A stretch of DNA of 64,000 nt. Source: Burkholderia sp. 4M9327F10. GTDB taxonomy: Bacteria; Pseudomonadota; Gammaproteobacteria; Burkholderiales; Burkholderiaceae. Both the position numbers and the translations under genes were made by a program. This document shows positions 63,335-64,000 of the stretch, piece by piece. The DNA is taken from assembly GCF_005503145.1 (NCBI RefSeq), contig NZ_SCNV01000021.1, forward strand, positions 1 to 64,000. Reading direction: 5' to 3'. Each line of letters starts with the position of its first letter. The stretch's first letter is position 1. The notes below the pieces were generated by a model. That model did no database searches, had not been told where the DNA came from, and saw only the letters and a program-made list of their open reading frames with translations.

Positions 63335-63826
63335 TCAGTCGGCGGCCGCGCCGGGCGCCAGATGCCCCAACGGCAGCGGGCCATTGCGCTTGAATGTGGT
63401 GAGCACGATATTCGAGCGCACGCTGTCCACGCCGGGCACCCGCATCAGTTTTTTCATCACGAACGACGACAGCGCATTTAGGTCCGGCGCGACAATGCGC
63501 AGGAGATAATCGGCATCGCCTACCACCGCGTGGCACTCGAGCACTTCCGGCAGCACGTCGATCTGTTGCTGGAACTGCTCGATGATCGAGTCGCCATGAT
63601 GCTTGAGCTTGAGACTCGTGAATGCCGTCACGCCGAGGCCGAGCTTTTCCGGGCGCAGCACCACCCGATAGCCGTCCACCACGCCCGCCTGTTCCAGGCG
63701 CTGTAGCCGCCGGCCGATCTGCGACGGCGACAAAGGCACCTGCTCGCCGAGTTGCTGATGGGTCGCCCGGCCAAAGCGCTGCAGCACCTCCAGTAGCGCG
63801 AGATCGAAGTGGTCGAGTTCAAGCAT
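63335..63826 (-). CDS. Lrp/AsnC-family transcriptional regulator
   Basis: A 163-residue regulator: winged helix-turn-helix (LDHFDLALLEVLQRFGRATHQQLGEQVPLSPSQIGRRLQRLEQAGVVDGY) and an RAM/AsnC ligand domain (VLECHAVVGDADYLLRIVAPDLNALSSFV). ATG 63826 has GGAGATTT upstream; the six-residue longer frame from 63844 is less likely. Divergent from the gene starting at 63966, which it probably controls. Confidence 0.92.
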   Translation of the reverse strand: MLELDHFDLALLEVLQRFGRATHQQLGEQVPLSPSQIGRRLQRLEQAGVVDGYRVVLRPEKLGLGVTAFTSLKLKHHGDSIIEQFQQQIDVLPEVLECHAVVGDADYLLRIVAPDLNALSSFVMKKLMRVPGVDSVRSNIVLTTFKRNGPLPLGHLAPGAAAD

Positions 63827-63855
63827 GATAAATCTCCGCATCAATTTAGTATTTG

Positions 63856-63872
63856 ATGCACGATTATTGCAT
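63856..63872. promoter_or_regulatory. Palindrome in the Lrp/phhA divergent promoter region
   Basis: ATGCA-N7-TGCAT lies 30 bases upstream of the Lrp-type gene start in a low-GC stretch, a plausible Lrp-type operator. Confidence 0.4.
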
Positions 63873-63965
63873 ACTCGACGATATTTACGCTCACTTTGCG
63901 CTCTTCCCGCAGATCACTCGCTCTACACTGGTCACATTGAAACAGCGCCGCAAGCGAGCCGCATC

Positions 63966-64000
63966 ATGTCCAGTCCCAACACCGCCAAACTGCAGGAGCA
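63966..64000 (+). CDS. Start of a divergent gene, possibly phenylalanine 4-monooxygenase (partial)
   Basis: ATG 63966 opens MSSPNTAKLQE and runs off the end of the window. The residues and the adjacent Lrp/AsnC regulator resemble the start of phhA (phenylalanine hydroxylase) in Burkholderia. Only 11 residues are visible, so the call is tentative. Confidence 0.4.
   Translation, partial: MSSPNTAKLQE

Overview
The window is a high-GC chromosomal segment from a betaproteobacterium, almost certainly Burkholderiaceae and most like Paraburkholderia. Evidence: the complete atpI-B-E-F-H-A-G-D-C operon next to transporter-parB-parA-rsmG-mnmG, two perfect copies of the universal parS centromere motif, a tandem glycine riboswitch before gcvTHP, a bifunctional PutA with an N-terminal ribbon-helix-helix domain, and many branched-chain-type ABC systems. 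The parAB/rsmG/mnmG/atp block and parS sites mark an origin-proximal part of the primary chromosome. The first ~176 bases are not genomic: they contain a near-exact Nextera adapter, so the contig starts in sequencing artefact.

Layout, left to right. 0.3-6 kb: a di-haem cytochrome c, an NTF2-like protein, Rep helicase, a Gfo/Idh/MocA oxidoreductase and a small lipoprotein. 6.1-15.6 kb: tandem glycine riboswitch, gcvT-gcvH-gcvP, an alginate-lyase-fold secreted protein, L-serine dehydratase and an acetolactate-synthase-like ThDP enzyme; together the glycine cleavage system and SdaA channel glycine via serine to pyruvate. 15.6-17.1 kb: a two-gene cassette that looks like an MqsR/MqsA-type toxin-antitoxin system whose antitoxin carries a ribbon-helix-helix instead of the usual helix-turn-helix, followed by copy 1 of a structured repeat. 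17.1-24.4 kb: an amino-acid binding protein, PutA with a perfect palindromic operator, small ORFs and a YeiH-family transporter. 24.6-32 kb: PriA, HemE, a PheC-like periplasmic dehydratase, a candidate small RNA and an acyl-CoA synthetase. 32.3-46 kb: ATP synthase operon, an anion transporter, parB, parA, rsmG, mnmG. 46-57 kb: two branched-chain-type ABC importers, the first with an unusual permease-ATPase fusion. 57.3-64 kb: GMC oxidoreductase, an inverted pair of repeat copies, methylmalonate-semialdehyde dehydrogenase with a divergent LysR regulator, a CYTH protein, an Lrp/AsnC regulator and the first codons of a divergent gene, probably phhA.

The most unusual signals are: (1) the three copies of the structured repeat each abut a gene end in which third codon positions shift to A/C on the repeat strand (G-to-A direction), fading over a few hundred bases, always on the same side of the repeat; (2) the hybrid toxin-antitoxin cassette with an overlapping palindromic operator and promoter; (3) a perfect parS site forming the stem of the intrinsic terminator between the liv operon and mnmG; (4) a possible 6S-like or other small RNA near 30 kb. 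All calls come from reading the sequence; no database search was run.
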